Shown here piece by piece: positions 1 through 6,515 of a stretch of 15,614 nucleotides of DNA. Each line of letters starts with the position of its first letter. The first letter of the stretch is position 1. Source of the stretch: CAJKWP01 sp964554475 (GTDB taxonomy: Bacteria > Bacillota > Clostridia > Christensenellales > UBA1242); contig CAZKOT010000030.1 in the NCBI GenBank assembly GCA_964554475.1, positions 1 through 15,614 of the forward strand. Direction: 5' to 3'. The notes below the pieces were generated by a model that ran no database searches, was not told where the DNA came from, and worked only from the letters and a program-made list of their open reading frames with translations. The position numbers and the translations under genes were made by a program.

Positions 1-324
1 ACAACAAGTGAAGAAGATAAAAAAATTTTTCTTCGAGAAGTTAATAGACTTGAACTTGCATTAAAAAATGCTCAAAGTTTACGTAATAATAATGAAAAGG
101 TTATTGTATTAATTCATTTTCCTCCCTATTTACCAAAAAACAAAGATAATGAATTTATGAGACTTTTTATAAAGTATAAAGTTGATATTGTTGTTTTTGG
201 ACATATTCATTTTGATAGAATTGGTTTTGCTTTAAAAGAAAAAATTGGAGAGCAAACTTTTTACCTAACTTCTTGCGACATTTTAAAAAATGACCTTGCA
301 GAAATTGATATTAATGAAAAATAA
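1..324 (+). CDS. Metallophosphoesterase, C-terminal fragment (COG1768-like)
   Basis: This is the last 107 codons of a gene that starts before the window; the frame is open from base 1 to a TAA at 322-324. Two metal-site motifs of calcineurin-like phosphoesterases are visible: HFPP at fragment residues 39-42 and GHIH at 67-70. The spacing between them and the closing stretch with FYLTSCD resemble the predicted phosphohydrolase family COG1768, where the histidines bind a dinuclear metal centre. The substrate cannot be told. No membrane segment is visible in this part. ylmC follows 140 bases later on the same strand, with a weak AT-rich hairpin between. The fold is fairly certain; the subfamily is an inference from the tail alone. 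Confidence 0.75.
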   Translation, partial: TTSEEDKKIFLREVNRLELALKNAQSLRNNNEKVIVLIHFPPYLPKNKDNEFMRLFIKYKVDIVVFGHIHFDRIGFALKEKIGEQTFYLTSCDILKNDLAEIDINEK

Positions 325-329
325 AACAT

Positions 330-366
330 AAAAAAAGAAATAAAAATTTTTTTTGACTCTTTTTTT
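330..366 (+). terminator. Weak AT-only hairpin after the phosphoesterase
   Basis: Arms AAAAAAAGA (330-338) and TCTTTTTTT (358-366) are perfectly complementary over 9 bases around a 19-base T-rich loop. The second arm doubles as the U-run. With almost no GC pairs, this is only a possible terminator. Confidence 0.3.
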
Positions 367-464
367 ATTGTAAACTTGAGATTTCGTAAAAAGGCAAAAA
401 TATATGACGTTTTTTGTTGCTTTTTGGGTATTAAAAAAAAATACTTAAGCATATATATTAAAAG

Positions 465-773
465 ATGGAATGCTCATTTTTAGAACTTCGGTGCAAAGAA
501 GTTATTAATGTTGTTGACGGAAAAAAACTCGGTCATATTATTGATGTTGTCTTTGAATTGAACAGTGGAAGAATTAATGGCTTTGTTGTTCCGGGTGATA
601 GAAGTTTTTGGAATGTTTTTAAAAGTGGAAATGAAATTTTTATTCCATTTTGTCAAATATGCAAAATTGGTGAAGATTCAATTTTAGTTGAAATATATTC
701 ACCTTCTGACAATAATTGTGGACAGGGTAAAGTTATTGATTATTTACAACAAAAAAATAACACAAAATGTTGA
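465..773 (+). CDS. ylmC: YlmC/YmxH-family sporulation protein (PRC-barrel)
   Basis: This 102-residue protein carries one PRC-barrel-like domain over about residues 5-75. The landmarks are FLELRCKEVINV, then DGKKLGHIIDVVF, ELNSGRINGFVVPG and EIFIPFCQICKIGEDSILV. These match the YlmC/YmxH family of small proteins widespread in spore formers, often encoded near sigG; their exact function is not settled. The family is usually 80-90 residues, so the last 20 or so (SPSDNNCGQG onward) look like a non-conserved tail. The ATG at 465 fits the family start, but no good Shine-Dalgarno precedes it. CATATATAT at 450-458 ends only 6 bases before the start and resembles a sporulation-type -10. It faces sigG tail to tail across 80 bases. 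Confidence 0.8.
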   Translation: MECSFLELRCKEVINVVDGKKLGHIIDVVFELNSGRINGFVVPGDRSFWNVFKSGNEIFIPFCQICKIGEDSILVEIYSPSDNNCGQGKVIDYLQQKNNTKC

Positions 774-804
774 CGCTAAAATTGATGGTAAGGGCCAATA
801 AATA

Positions 805-837
805 TTAAAAATTTTTAAATAAGGAAAAATATTTTTC
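805..837. terminator. Two AT palindromes between convergent ylmC and sigG
   Basis: The 80-base gap between the two stop codons holds two perfect 14-base palindromes: TTAAAAATTTTTAA at 805-818 and GAAAAATATTTTTC at 824-837. They could serve as a weak bidirectional terminator. No conventional GC-rich stem is present, and in sequence this AT-rich such palindromes also arise by chance. Confidence 0.3.
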
Positions 838-853
838 ATTACTAATAAAAACA

Positions 854-1642
854 TTAAAAAGATTTTTCCTCAATTATACTTTTTTTAATTGCTTTAAGTG
901 CGTTTTTTTCAAGTCGTGAAACTTGTGCTTGTGAAATACCAACTTCTTCTGAAACTTCCATTTGAGTTTTTCCAATAAAATAACGTAAGGTTAAAATTTC
1001 TTTTTCACGTTGATTTAATTTGATTATGGCATCTTTTAATGCTATTTGCTCAATTAAATTTTCATCATCATTTTTTTTATCACTAATTTGGTCCATAATT
1101 CGAACAGTATCTCCACCGTCCTTATAAACGGGTTGATTTAATGATATTGTGTCTGAAATTGCATCGAGTGAAAAAGAAACACTTGATGATGGAAGACCTA
1201 TTTCAAATGCGATTTCCTCGATTGAAGGTTCACGCTTGTGTTCCCGTGTTAATTTTTCTCTTGCCTGAAGTGAGCGATAAGCAATGTCTCGAAGACTTCT
1301 GCTAACTCGAATTGAATTATTATCACGCAAAAAACGTCTAATTTCGCCAATTATCATAGGAACAGCATAAGTTGAGAATCTAACACCTAATTCAGTGTTA
1401 AAATTATCAATTGCCTTCATTAGTCCAACACAACCGACTTGAAACATATCATCGGCCTTTTCTCTTTTACCACTAAAACGTTGAACAACTGAGAGAACAA
1501 GACGTAAATTTGCAACGACAAATTCTTCTCTTGCAAACTCGTCACCATTTTTAACTTTTTGCATTAACTCTTCAAGTTCAAAATTTTTTAATTTGGGTAG
1601 TTTGTTTGTATTAACTCCGCAAATAGCAACTTTATTAGCCAC
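854..1642 (-). CDS. sigG: RNA polymerase sporulation sigma factor SigG
   Basis: Sigma-G directs late forespore transcription. The 262-residue product begins MANKVAICGVNTNKLPKLKN, the hallmark sigma-G N-terminus. Region 2 follows (ANLRLVLSVVQRF about 44-56; DDMFQVGCVGLMKAIDNF 64-81; FSTYAVPMIIGEIRRFLRDNN 89-109), then region 3 (IRVSRSLRDIAY 111-122) and the region 4 helix-turn-helix (GKTQMEVSEEVGISQAQVSRLEK 224-246). Length and motif order match Bacillus SigG (about 260). I chose the GTG at 1642 over the in-frame ATG at 1657: AGGA lies eight bases before the GTG, the ATG has no Shine-Dalgarno, and starting at GTG reproduces the family N-terminus. It is alone on its strand, convergent with ylmC. 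A sigma-F-like promoter and a leader hairpin lie upstream. Intact. Confidence 0.97.
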   Translation of the reverse strand: MANKVAICGVNTNKLPKLKNFELEELMQKVKNGDEFAREEFVVANLRLVLSVVQRFSGKREKADDMFQVGCVGLMKAIDNFNTELGVRFSTYAVPMIIGEIRRFLRDNNSIRVSRSLRDIAYRSLQAREKLTREHKREPSIEEIAFEIGLPSSSVSFSLDAISDTISLNQPVYKDGGDTVRIMDQISDKKNDDENLIEQIALKDAIIKLNQREKEILTLRYFIGKTQMEVSEEVGISQAQVSRLEKNALKAIKKSIIEEKSF

Positions 1643-1648
1643 GATATT

Positions 1649-1655
1649 ATTCCTC
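1649..1655 (-). promoter_or_regulatory. Ribosome binding site that fixes the sigG start
   Basis: Read on the minus strand, TGAGGAA lies upstream of the GTG at 1642 and overlaps the alternative ATG at 1657-1655. AGGA to GTG is eight bases, normal spacing, which supports the GTG start. Confidence 0.6.
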
Positions 1656-1702
1656 ATACTTTTAGTTTGAATTTGTATTATTTTTAAATGACAAAATGGA
1701 AA

Positions 1703-1754
1703 AAAAGTTGGAAGTAGAAAAATGAATTTTTTTTATTTCAAAAATTCAACTTTT
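1703..1754 (-). promoter_or_regulatory. Nested hairpin in the sigG leader
   Basis: AAAAGTTG (1703-1710) and CAACTTTT (1747-1754) pair perfectly over 8 bases. Inside them, AATTTTT near 1725-1731 can pair with AAAAATT near 1740-1746. If transcription starts near 1751 from the candidate promoter just upstream, this structure would form the very 5' end of the sigG message. It is an AT-rich fold seen by eye, without an energy calculation. Confidence 0.35.
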
Positions 1755-1757
1755 AAA

Positions 1758-1786
1758 TATAATTTCCAAACTAAAAATTCTTATAC
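1758..1786 (-). promoter_or_regulatory. Candidate sigma-F-type promoter for sigG
   Basis: On the minus strand, GTATA (1786-1782) lies 14 bases before GGAAATTATA (1767-1758). The B. subtilis sigma-F consensus is GYWTA, about 15 bases, GGNNANAHTR. All defined positions agree except one in the -10, and the spacer is one base short. sigG is a sigma-F target in Bacillus, so the match is expected. The start site would be near 1751, giving a leader of about 110 bases. Confidence 0.4.
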
Positions 1787-1816
1787 ATTTATATGTAAGT
1801 TGTTTATATTTTTAAC

Positions 1817-1845
1817 TTGCAAAACTGACACACTTATGTTATAAT
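1817..1845 (+). promoter_or_regulatory. Sigma-A promoter with extended -10 for tRNA-Lys
   Basis: TTGCAA (1817-1822), a 17-base spacer and TATAAT (1840-1845). TGT directly before the -10 makes it an extended -10. Transcription would start near 1852, about 77 bases before the tRNA. Confidence 0.8.
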
Positions 1846-1928
1846 TTCAAAGTTTTTTTAGACTATAAAGAATGAACTTTATAAATTATTAAGATTTTTA
1901 ATTTAATGAATAAGTACAAGACAATTAT

Positions 1929-2004
1929 GGAACTTTAGCTCAGTTGGTAGAGCGGCTGACTCTTAATCAGTAGGTCCGGGGTTCAAACCCCCGAAGTTCC
2001 ACCA
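1929..2004 (+). tRNA. tRNA-Lys, anticodon CTT
   Basis: A complete 76-base cloverleaf. The acceptor arms are GGAACTT and AAGTTCC. The D arm is GCTC...GAGC. The anticodon stem GCTGA/TCAGT (one G-T pair) encloses the loop CTCTTAA with anticodon CTT, which reads AAG lysine codons. The T stem is CGGGG/CCCCG with loop TTCAAAC, then the discriminator A. The terminal CCA (2002-2004) is encoded. It has its own promoter upstream and an intrinsic terminator five bases after it, so it is a single-gene transcription unit. Confidence 0.97.
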
Positions 2005-2008
2005 AATA

Positions 2009-2048
2009 GCAATAAAAAAAATCTTCGTAAGAGGATTTTTTTTATTGC
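2009..2048 (+). terminator. Intrinsic terminator of tRNA-Lys
   Basis: GCAATAAAAAAAATC (2009-2023) pairs perfectly with GATTTTTTTTATTGC (2034-2048), a 15-base stem with a 10-base loop. A T-run lies within the descending arm and another at 2054-2060. It starts five bases after the CCA end. Confidence 0.8.
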
Positions 2049-2093
2049 ACAGCTTTTTTTACTAAATATTTTTTATTTAAAAATTTTATTTTT

Positions 2094-2153
2094 TTTTATT
2101 TAAAAATTTAATGTTTTATTTAAAAATTTAATGTTTTATTTGAACATTTAGAG
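2094..2153. repeat. Short AT-rich tandem repeat, 20-base period
   Basis: A 20-base unit of form TTTTATT-TAAAAATTTA-ATG occurs twice exactly (2094-2113, 2114-2133) and once degenerately (2134-2153). A further partial match lies at 2071-2087. It sits between the tRNA terminator and the 3' end of the DUF3343 gene. It is low-complexity sequence; no function is suggested. Confidence 0.7.
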
Positions 2154-2154
2154 T

Positions 2155-2424
2155 TTAATCATTATATAATCCAACAAAGGTATCAAATTTACGTCTATTT
2201 AAAATTTCTTTTGCTATGTTTAAGTATTTTGCATTAAATTTTACGGAAATGCCACACGAAACATTTATTGTTCGTGGCGTGTTTATTATTTGTAACGGTA
2301 TGTCATAAGAACGAAGAATGCTTGAAAATGTTAAAGTATCGCTTCGGGCGCGAAATACCGCTAAAATATTTTGAATATTGTTAACATCACAAATATAACT
2401 ACAATTTTTCAATTTTTTTATCAT
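2155..2424 (-). CDS. DUF3343 (putative Se/S carrier-like) small protein
   Basis: This 89-residue protein matches the DUF3343 pattern by eye: an N-terminal strand, FRARSDTLTFSSILRSYDIPLQIINTPRTI around 24-53, and a conserved Ser-Cys-Gly at 56-58. Cys57 is the candidate thiol or selenol carrier residue. The family is described as a putative Se/S carrier and is often encoded next to a cysteine-desulfurase-family gene. That is the case here, where such a gene diverges from it across 133 bases. It may receive sulfur or selenium from that enzyme; this is inference. The start is uncertain: GG abuts the ATG at 2424, too close for a Shine-Dalgarno, and a TTG at 2412 is better spaced from AAGGATGAT and would give 85 residues. 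No other selenium gene is in the window. Confidence 0.75.
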   Translation of the reverse strand: MIKKLKNCSYICDVNNIQNILAVFRARSDTLTFSSILRSYDIPLQIINTPRTINVSCGISVKFNAKYLNIAKEILNRRKFDTFVGLYND

Positions 2425-2557
2425 CCTTTTTTATTGAGAAAAAAAGTTTCCAAAACCATTATCCCATGCAAAGTTTACAAAAAAAACTTTCACATTTTTT
2501 TCCCCATTTCACTATATTGAATATGTGGCAAAAAAGTTAAAAAGGAAGTTTTAAACT
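2425..2557. promoter_or_regulatory. Divergent control region, DUF3343 / cysteine desulfurase
   Basis: On the plus strand, TTCACA (2489-2494), 18 bases and TATATT (2513-2518) form a plausible sigma-A promoter for the desulfurase. The minus strand holds an extended -10, TGG-GATAAT, around 2458-2466, with a poor -35. An inverted repeat AAAGTTT (2470-2476) / AAACTTT (2484-2490) lies between them and could be an operator. All assignments are by eye. Confidence 0.35.
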
Positions 2558-3744
2558 TTGATATATTTTGATAATAGTGCAACAACTCATATTAAGCCAA
2601 AAGAAGTAATAAAGGCGATAAATTTGGGTTTAACAAGGTTTTCTGCAAATCCTGGAAGAGGTGGGCATAACCTTTCAATTGATGCCGGAATGCCATCAGC
2701 GTACCTGACTTGCATCACCACAGATCATTCGNNNNNNNNNNTATGGAAGTCCGTGAAAAAGTTAGAGAATTTTTAAATGCTCCTAAATCTCAAAACATTG
2801 TCTTTACTTCAAATTGTACTGAGGCACTTAATCTTGCAATTTTGGGAAGCGTAAAAAAAGGTGGTAATGTTGTTACAACAATAAATGATCATAACTCAGT
2901 TTTACGTCCGCTTCATTATTTAAAAAACAAAGGAGAAATTACTCTTAATATTGCACAACCAGAAAGGGATGACATATTAACAAAAGATGATATTTTAAAA
3001 TATATTGAACCTGATACTTATTTAGTTTGTGTTAATCATGTTTCAAATGTTGATGGAATGGTTGCTGATATTTCAGCAATTGGTCAATTGTGTGAAAAAA
3101 GAAATATTATTTTTTTAGTTGATGGAGCACAAAGTTGTGGACATATTCAAATTGACATGCAAAAAAGCAATATTGATATGCTTGCAATTGCTCCGCATAA
3201 AGGTTTATATGCAGCGCAAGGCGTTGGTGTACTTGCATTTTCTGATAAAATTAAATTAAAGCCAATTAAGTATGGTGGAACGGGAACAGAATCTTTTAGT
3301 CCTGTTCAACCTGAAAACTCTCCCGAATGCTATGAAAGCGGAACAATTCCAACTCCAAATATTTTGGGACTTGGTGCAGGAGTTGATTTTGTTAGAAATA
3401 ATTTTAATAATATTATTTTAAAAATTGAAGATTTAACAACTTTTATTAACTTCGAACTGCGTAAAATTGATAATGTTATTGTTTATACACATCCTAAAAA
3501 TTCACATGGAGTTATTGGATTTAATATTCTTGGAATGGAATCAGAATGTGTTGGTCAAATTTTAAATGATAAATTTGGAATCTGTGTTCGAAGCGGACTT
3601 CATTGTGCACCGTTAAAGCACACATTTTTAAATACTTTAAAAAGCGGTATTGTTCGAGTTTCAGTAAGTTATTTTAATACCTTTAGCGAAGTAATAGCGT
3701 TAATAAAAGCAATTAAAAAAATTGCAAATGAAAATTATGGATAA
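2558..3744 (+). CDS. Cysteine-desulfurase-family PLP enzyme, interrupted by an assembly gap
   Basis: This is a class V aminotransferase-fold enzyme that would take sulfur (or selenium) from cysteine using pyridoxal phosphate. It starts at TTG 2558 after AAGGAAG (IYFDNSATT, then ANPGRGGHNLSIDAG). After the gap it continues in another frame from about 2743: MEVREKVREFL, SNCTEALNLAI, VDGAQSCGH, the PLP lysine in APHKGLY and the catalytic cysteine in RSGLHCAPLKH. This is closest to the family once called am_tr_V_EF2568. Codons before the gap begin at positions 2 mod 3 and those after it at 1 mod 3, so the deposited sequence appears frameshifted. Replacing 2690-2742 with nine bases would restore the frame and a family-like length near 380 residues. 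I read this as an intact gene with a local assembly fault. Confidence 0.85.
2690..2741. other. Assembly gap with foreign-looking contig end
   Basis: Bases 2732-2741 are ten Ns. The 42 bases before them (2690-2731) are 50% G+C, against the very AT-rich surroundings. They encode nothing that aligns with the enzyme family, and they displace the conserved helix that should join SIDAG to EVREKV. This looks like a mis-assembled or chimeric read end beside a scaffold gap. Confidence 0.8.
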
Positions 3745-4134
3745 CCTTGAAATTAATTACTGAATAACTCAAGTTTTCTTTTTTGTTTACTTAAGCGTAG
3801 TCTTTTAAATAAAATATGGTTTTTTCACGCTTTCATTTAGACAATCAAAAACATTAAAATTTTTTCATATGCTGAAAAATTTTTTAAAAAAAGCTTAATT
3901 AATAAAAAAATTAGTAACTTTTCAATAAAAAATTTACACAAAAAGTGTTAAAAATTTTTTCAAATATTTTTTTTAGTATAATTTTACTAGACAAATTTTA
4001 AGCATTTATAGTATTATCAAAAAGACCTACTTAAAAAATAATATTAATTATACATATCTTTTTTTTATATAAATAATAAAATAATTTTTTTTAAAAGTAT
4101 TTTTAATATTGATTAGTAGTTTTACGGAGAATTT
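3745..4134. other. 390-base AT-rich intergenic region before nrdR
   Basis: No credible ORF or RNA gene is seen. It holds a terminator-like hairpin (3927-3960) and an isolated TATAAT at 3977-3982 without a good -35. Long A and T runs make up the rest. The nrdR Shine-Dalgarno GGAGA lies at 4126-4130. Where nrdR transcription starts cannot be fixed by eye. Confidence 0.6.
3927..3960 (+). terminator. Possible terminator after the desulfurase
   Basis: ACAC (3936-3939) and GTGT (3945-3948) close an A5 loop. The stem extends through TTT/AAA and six A-T pairs to a T6 run, with small bulges. It lies about 180 bases after the desulfurase stop. Confidence 0.35.
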
Positions 4135-4587
4135 ATGAAGTGCCCCTTTTGTTCCTATTCAAACAGTAAAGTTCTAGATTCACGCTCTAGTAATAAAACA
4201 ATTCGCAGAAGACGAGAGTGTTTAGCATGTGAAAAAAGATTTACTACATATGAAACGATTGAGACAACACCTATTTTAGTGATTAAAAATGACAAAGGTA
4301 GACAGGTTTTTGACCCTTCAAAAATTAAAAATGGAATTATTAAAGCATGTGAAAAACGTCCAATTGCTTTAACTCAAATTGAAACAATGGTTGAAGAAAT
4401 TGAAAAAGAAATTCAAAACACGCTTAAAGGTGAAGTTAAATCTTCAGATATTGGTGAACTTGTGATGGGAAAATTAAAAGCAATTGATGAAATTGCATAC
4501 ATACGTTTTGCTTCCGTTTACCGTAAATTTACAGATGCTAGTAATTTTATTAGTTTTATTAATAATTTTAAAGAAAAAAAACTATAG
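4135..4587 (+). CDS. nrdR: Transcriptional repressor NrdR
   Basis: NrdR represses ribonucleotide reductase genes in response to ATP/dATP levels. The 150-residue length is typical. The N-terminal zinc ribbon has Cys3, Cys6, Cys29 and Cys32 (CPFC and CLAC pairs), with the usual DSR and RRRREC basic stretch between. KRFTTYE follows. An ATP-cone domain covers about residues 47-137, with ILVIKNDKGRQVFDPSKIKNG at its start and AYIRFASVYRKF near its end. The start ATG has GGAGA five bases upstream. It lies between the desulfurase and eno, with its own long upstream region. In many Clostridia nrdR sits close to sigG and ylmC; here the tRNA and the desulfurase pair separate them. No target operon or clear NrdR box is in the window. 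Confidence 0.97.
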   Translation: MKCPFCSYSNSKVLDSRSSNKTIRRRRECLACEKRFTTYETIETTPILVIKNDKGRQVFDPSKIKNGIIKACEKRPIALTQIETMVEEIEKEIQNTLKGEVKSSDIGELVMGKLKAIDEIAYIRFASVYRKFTDASNFISFINNFKEKKL

Positions 4588-4591
4588 GCTA

Positions 4592-4626
4592 TTATTTAAT
4601 CTTGTTATTAAATAAGATTTTGTTTT
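4592..4626 (+). terminator. Weak hairpin after nrdR
   Basis: TTATTTAAT (4592-4600) and ATTAAATAA (4607-4615) pair perfectly around CTTGTT, followed by GATTTTGTTTT. The stem has only A-T pairs, so termination would be weak at best. Confidence 0.3.
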
Positions 4627-4683
4627 ATATTTGAAAATTGTTTTATACTAAAATAGAAACTAATTTTCAAAACAAATATAAAA
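4623..4683. repeat. Interrupted inverted repeat in the eno promoter region
   Basis: The 17-base left arm TTTTATATTTGAAAATT (4623-4639) is matched by AATTTTCAAA (4662-4671), a five-base insert, then TATAAAA (4677-4683). The core TTTGAAAATT/AATTTTCAAA is a perfect 10-base dyad. The right arm lies over the -35 and spacer of the likely eno promoter, so it could be an operator or a leader structure. Confidence 0.5.
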
Positions 4684-4692
4684 TGCTATACT
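4664..4692 (+). promoter_or_regulatory. Promoter of eno, extended -10
   Basis: TTTTCA (4664-4669), 17 bases and TATACT (4687-4692), with TGC just before the -10. The start would be near 4699, ahead of AAGGAG and the ATG at 4727. A second, weaker candidate upstream is TTGTTT (4620-4625), 18 bases and TATACT (4644-4649). Confidence 0.6.
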
Positions 4693-4726
4693 AAAAACAC
4701 TATAAAAGATAAAAAGGAGAAAAATC

Positions 4727-6025
4727 ATGTCAGTAATTTTAGATATTTTAGCAATGGAAGTTCTTGATTCAAGAGGAAATCCAACAGTTCAAGTCGAGGT
4801 TTGGACCGAATCGGGTGCTTACGGGAAAGCAATTGTCCCTTCAGGTGCATCAACTGGAGAATACGAAGCAATTGAACTTCGTGACGGAGACAAAAAACGC
4901 TATATGGGAAAAGGTGTATTAAATGCTGTTGAAAATGTTAATCAAATAATTGCTCCCGCAATTATAGAAAATGAATTTTCAGTTACAGAACAAGTCGCTA
5001 TTGATAAATTTATGATTGAACTTGACGGAACAGAAAATAAGGCGAAATTAGGAGCAAACGCAATTTTGGGTGTTTCTTTAGCGGTTGCGCATGCAGCAGC
5101 TAACTATTTTGATTTACCACTATACAGTTATTTAGGTGGAGTTAATGCAAAACAACTTCCAACTCCAATGATGAATATTTTAAATGGTGGAGCACATGCT
5201 GATAACTCGGTTGATTTCCAAGAATTTATGATTATGCCCGTTGGTGCTCCAACTTTCAAAGAAGCAATTAGAATGGGAGCTGAAGTTTTTCATAATCTTA
5301 AAAAAGTTTTAAAAACAAAAGGCTATAACACTGCAGTCGGTGATGAAGGTGGTTTTGCTCCAAATTTGAAGTCAAACAGGGAAGCTGTTGAAGTGATTAT
5401 GGAAGCAATCGCGGCGGCGGGTTTTAAAGCTGGACGAGATATTTTTCTTGCTATTGATGTTGCTGCATCAGAATTTTATGATGAGAAAACGGGAAAATAC
5501 GAACTTAAAGGTGAAAAACGAAGTTTGACAACAGCAGAATTAATTGATTTTTACAATAGTTTAGTTAATGAATTTCCTATTATTTCTATTGAAGATGGAC
5601 TAGACCAAAATGATTGGGAAGGATACAAACTTTTCACAAAACGTTTAGGTGAGCGTATTCAAATTATGGGAGATGATTTTTTTGTTACAAACACAAAACG
5701 TTTGAAAAAAGGTATTGAACAAAAACTTTGCAATTCAATTTTAATCAAAGTTAATCAAATAGGAACGCTTACCGAAACTCTTGATTGCATTGAAATGGCA
5801 AAACGTGCAGGATATACTGCCGTTGTATCTCATAGAAGTGGGGAAACAGAAGACACAACAATTGCCGATATTGCTGTTGCAACAAATGCAGGTCAAATTA
5901 AAACGGGTTCAATGAGTAGAACGGACAGGATTGCAAAGTATAACCGTCTTTTAAACATTGAAGCTGAACTTGATGTTGCTTCTAAATATGACGGAATTAA
6001 ATCTTTTTATAATTTGGGAAAGTAA
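4727..6025 (+). CDS. eno: Enolase (phosphopyruvate hydratase)
   Basis: A cytoplasmic glycolytic enzyme that interconverts 2-phosphoglycerate and phosphoenolpyruvate. The 432-residue length is standard. The N-terminal domain has LDSRGNPTVQVEV and the VPSGASTG mobile loop (Ser39). His157 lies in NGGAHADN, and Glu207 in GDEGGFAP is the acid/base partner. The barrel carries the magnesium ligands Asp244 (AIDVAAS), Glu289 (SIEDGLD) and Asp316 (GDDFFVTN). Catalytic Lys341 is in the signature ILIKVNQIGTLTET, followed by SHRSGETED (368-376) and Lys392. All key residues are present. AAGGAG lies a normal distance before the ATG. It has its own promoter and a strong terminator, so it is probably monocistronic, unlike the gapA-pgk-tpi-pgm-eno operons of many Firmicutes. 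Confidence 0.99.
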   Translation: MSVILDILAMEVLDSRGNPTVQVEVWTESGAYGKAIVPSGASTGEYEAIELRDGDKKRYMGKGVLNAVENVNQIIAPAIIENEFSVTEQVAIDKFMIELDGTENKAKLGANAILGVSLAVAHAAANYFDLPLYSYLGGVNAKQLPTPMMNILNGGAHADNSVDFQEFMIMPVGAPTFKEAIRMGAEVFHNLKKVLKTKGYNTAVGDEGGFAPNLKSNREAVEVIMEAIAAAGFKAGRDIFLAIDVAASEFYDEKTGKYELKGEKRSLTTAELIDFYNSLVNEFPIISIEDGLDQNDWEGYKLFTKRLGERIQIMGDDFFVTNTKRLKKGIEQKLCNSILIKVNQIGTLTETLDCIEMAKRAGYTAVVSHRSGETEDTTIADIAVATNAGQIKTGSMSRTDRIAKYNRLLNIEAELDVASKYDGIKSFYNLGK

Positions 6026-6059
6026 AAAATCTTCATTAATTGGAATATGTTATAAACAA

Positions 6060-6094
6060 AAGAGGAAAAAATAAATTTTCCTCTTGTTTTTTTT
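6060..6094. terminator. Bidirectional terminator between eno and the paralogue operon
   Basis: AAGAGGAAAA (6060-6069) and TTTTCCTCTT (6076-6085) pair perfectly around AATAAA. GTTTTTTTT follows on the plus strand. The minus strand reads TTTTGTTT after the stem, so it can end both eno and the convergent minus-strand operon. Confidence 0.85.
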
Positions 6095-6107
6095 AATTAC
6101 TTTTTTG

Positions 6108-6500
6108 TTATAGTTCAAAATTAGAATTAAATTGAAAAAATAATTTTTTTGATTCTTTTTCTAATGAATTTTCAATTAAATTTAAATAAAATTTTTGGAT
6201 ATTTTTGTCATCAGTTAATTTTTTGTCTAAAATATATTCTGATTCTTCGTCAAAAACGGGCATAAGCTTTTTAACATAAAACAAAAAATGATGATAAAAA
6301 TCACATGTAGGAAACGGAAGCGAATCAATTTTTTCAATTTCATTTGCATAAGGAAATAATTTTTTCAATAATTCTTTTAGTGAATTTTCATTAATTTGAG
6401 AAAATAATGAAATTTTAGGAATTGAAAATACTATTCCATTTAATTTTTTTTCTTTTGTTTTTTCATCTTTTTGTGAAAATTTAAAAAATATTTCTCTCAT
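6108..6500 (-). CDS. Uncharacterised protein, paralogue of its upstream neighbour
   Basis: I do not recognise this 130-residue protein. It has no signal peptide, membrane segment or known motif. It is lysine- and phenylalanine-rich and probably cytoplasmic. It shares a core with the gene just upstream: LKELLKKLFPYANEI (41-55) against LIELIVKLFPNAKEI, a variable middle with KKL, then IQKFYLNLIENSLEK (101-115) against IQNFYLNIVYSSLKK. The two are therefore diverged tandem duplicates of one fold. The first 30 or so residues are not shared. AAAGGA lies seven bases before the ATG, and 15 bases separate it from the upstream stop, so it is the second gene of a two-gene operon that ends at the bidirectional terminator. 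No function can be inferred. Confidence 0.75.
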   Translation of the reverse strand: MREIFFKFSQKDEKTKEKKLNGIVFSIPKISLFSQINENSLKELLKKLFPYANEIEKIDSLPFPTCDFYHHFLFYVKKLMPVFDEESEYILDKKLTDDKNIQKFYLNLIENSLEKESKKLFFQFNSNFEL

Positions 6501-6515
6501 TTTTTTTCCTTTATT

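Noticed and set aside
261..452. 63-residue minus-strand ORF
   Set aside because: It overlaps the end of the phosphoesterase gene and AT-rich spacer, has a Lys/Phe-rich low-complexity product, and shows no ribosome binding site or family resemblance.
450..458. CATATATAT before ylmC as a sigma-G or sigma-E promoter
   Set aside because: The -10 is only partial, and neither a sigma-E nor a sigma-G -35 is convincing at the right distance. It is mentioned under ylmC but not listed as a promoter.
3936..3948. ACAC-N5-GTGT upstream of nrdR as an NrdR box
   Set aside because: NrdR boxes are 16-base dyads, usually in pairs, with an eight-base centre. This dyad is 13 bases, single, and fits a terminator hairpin better.
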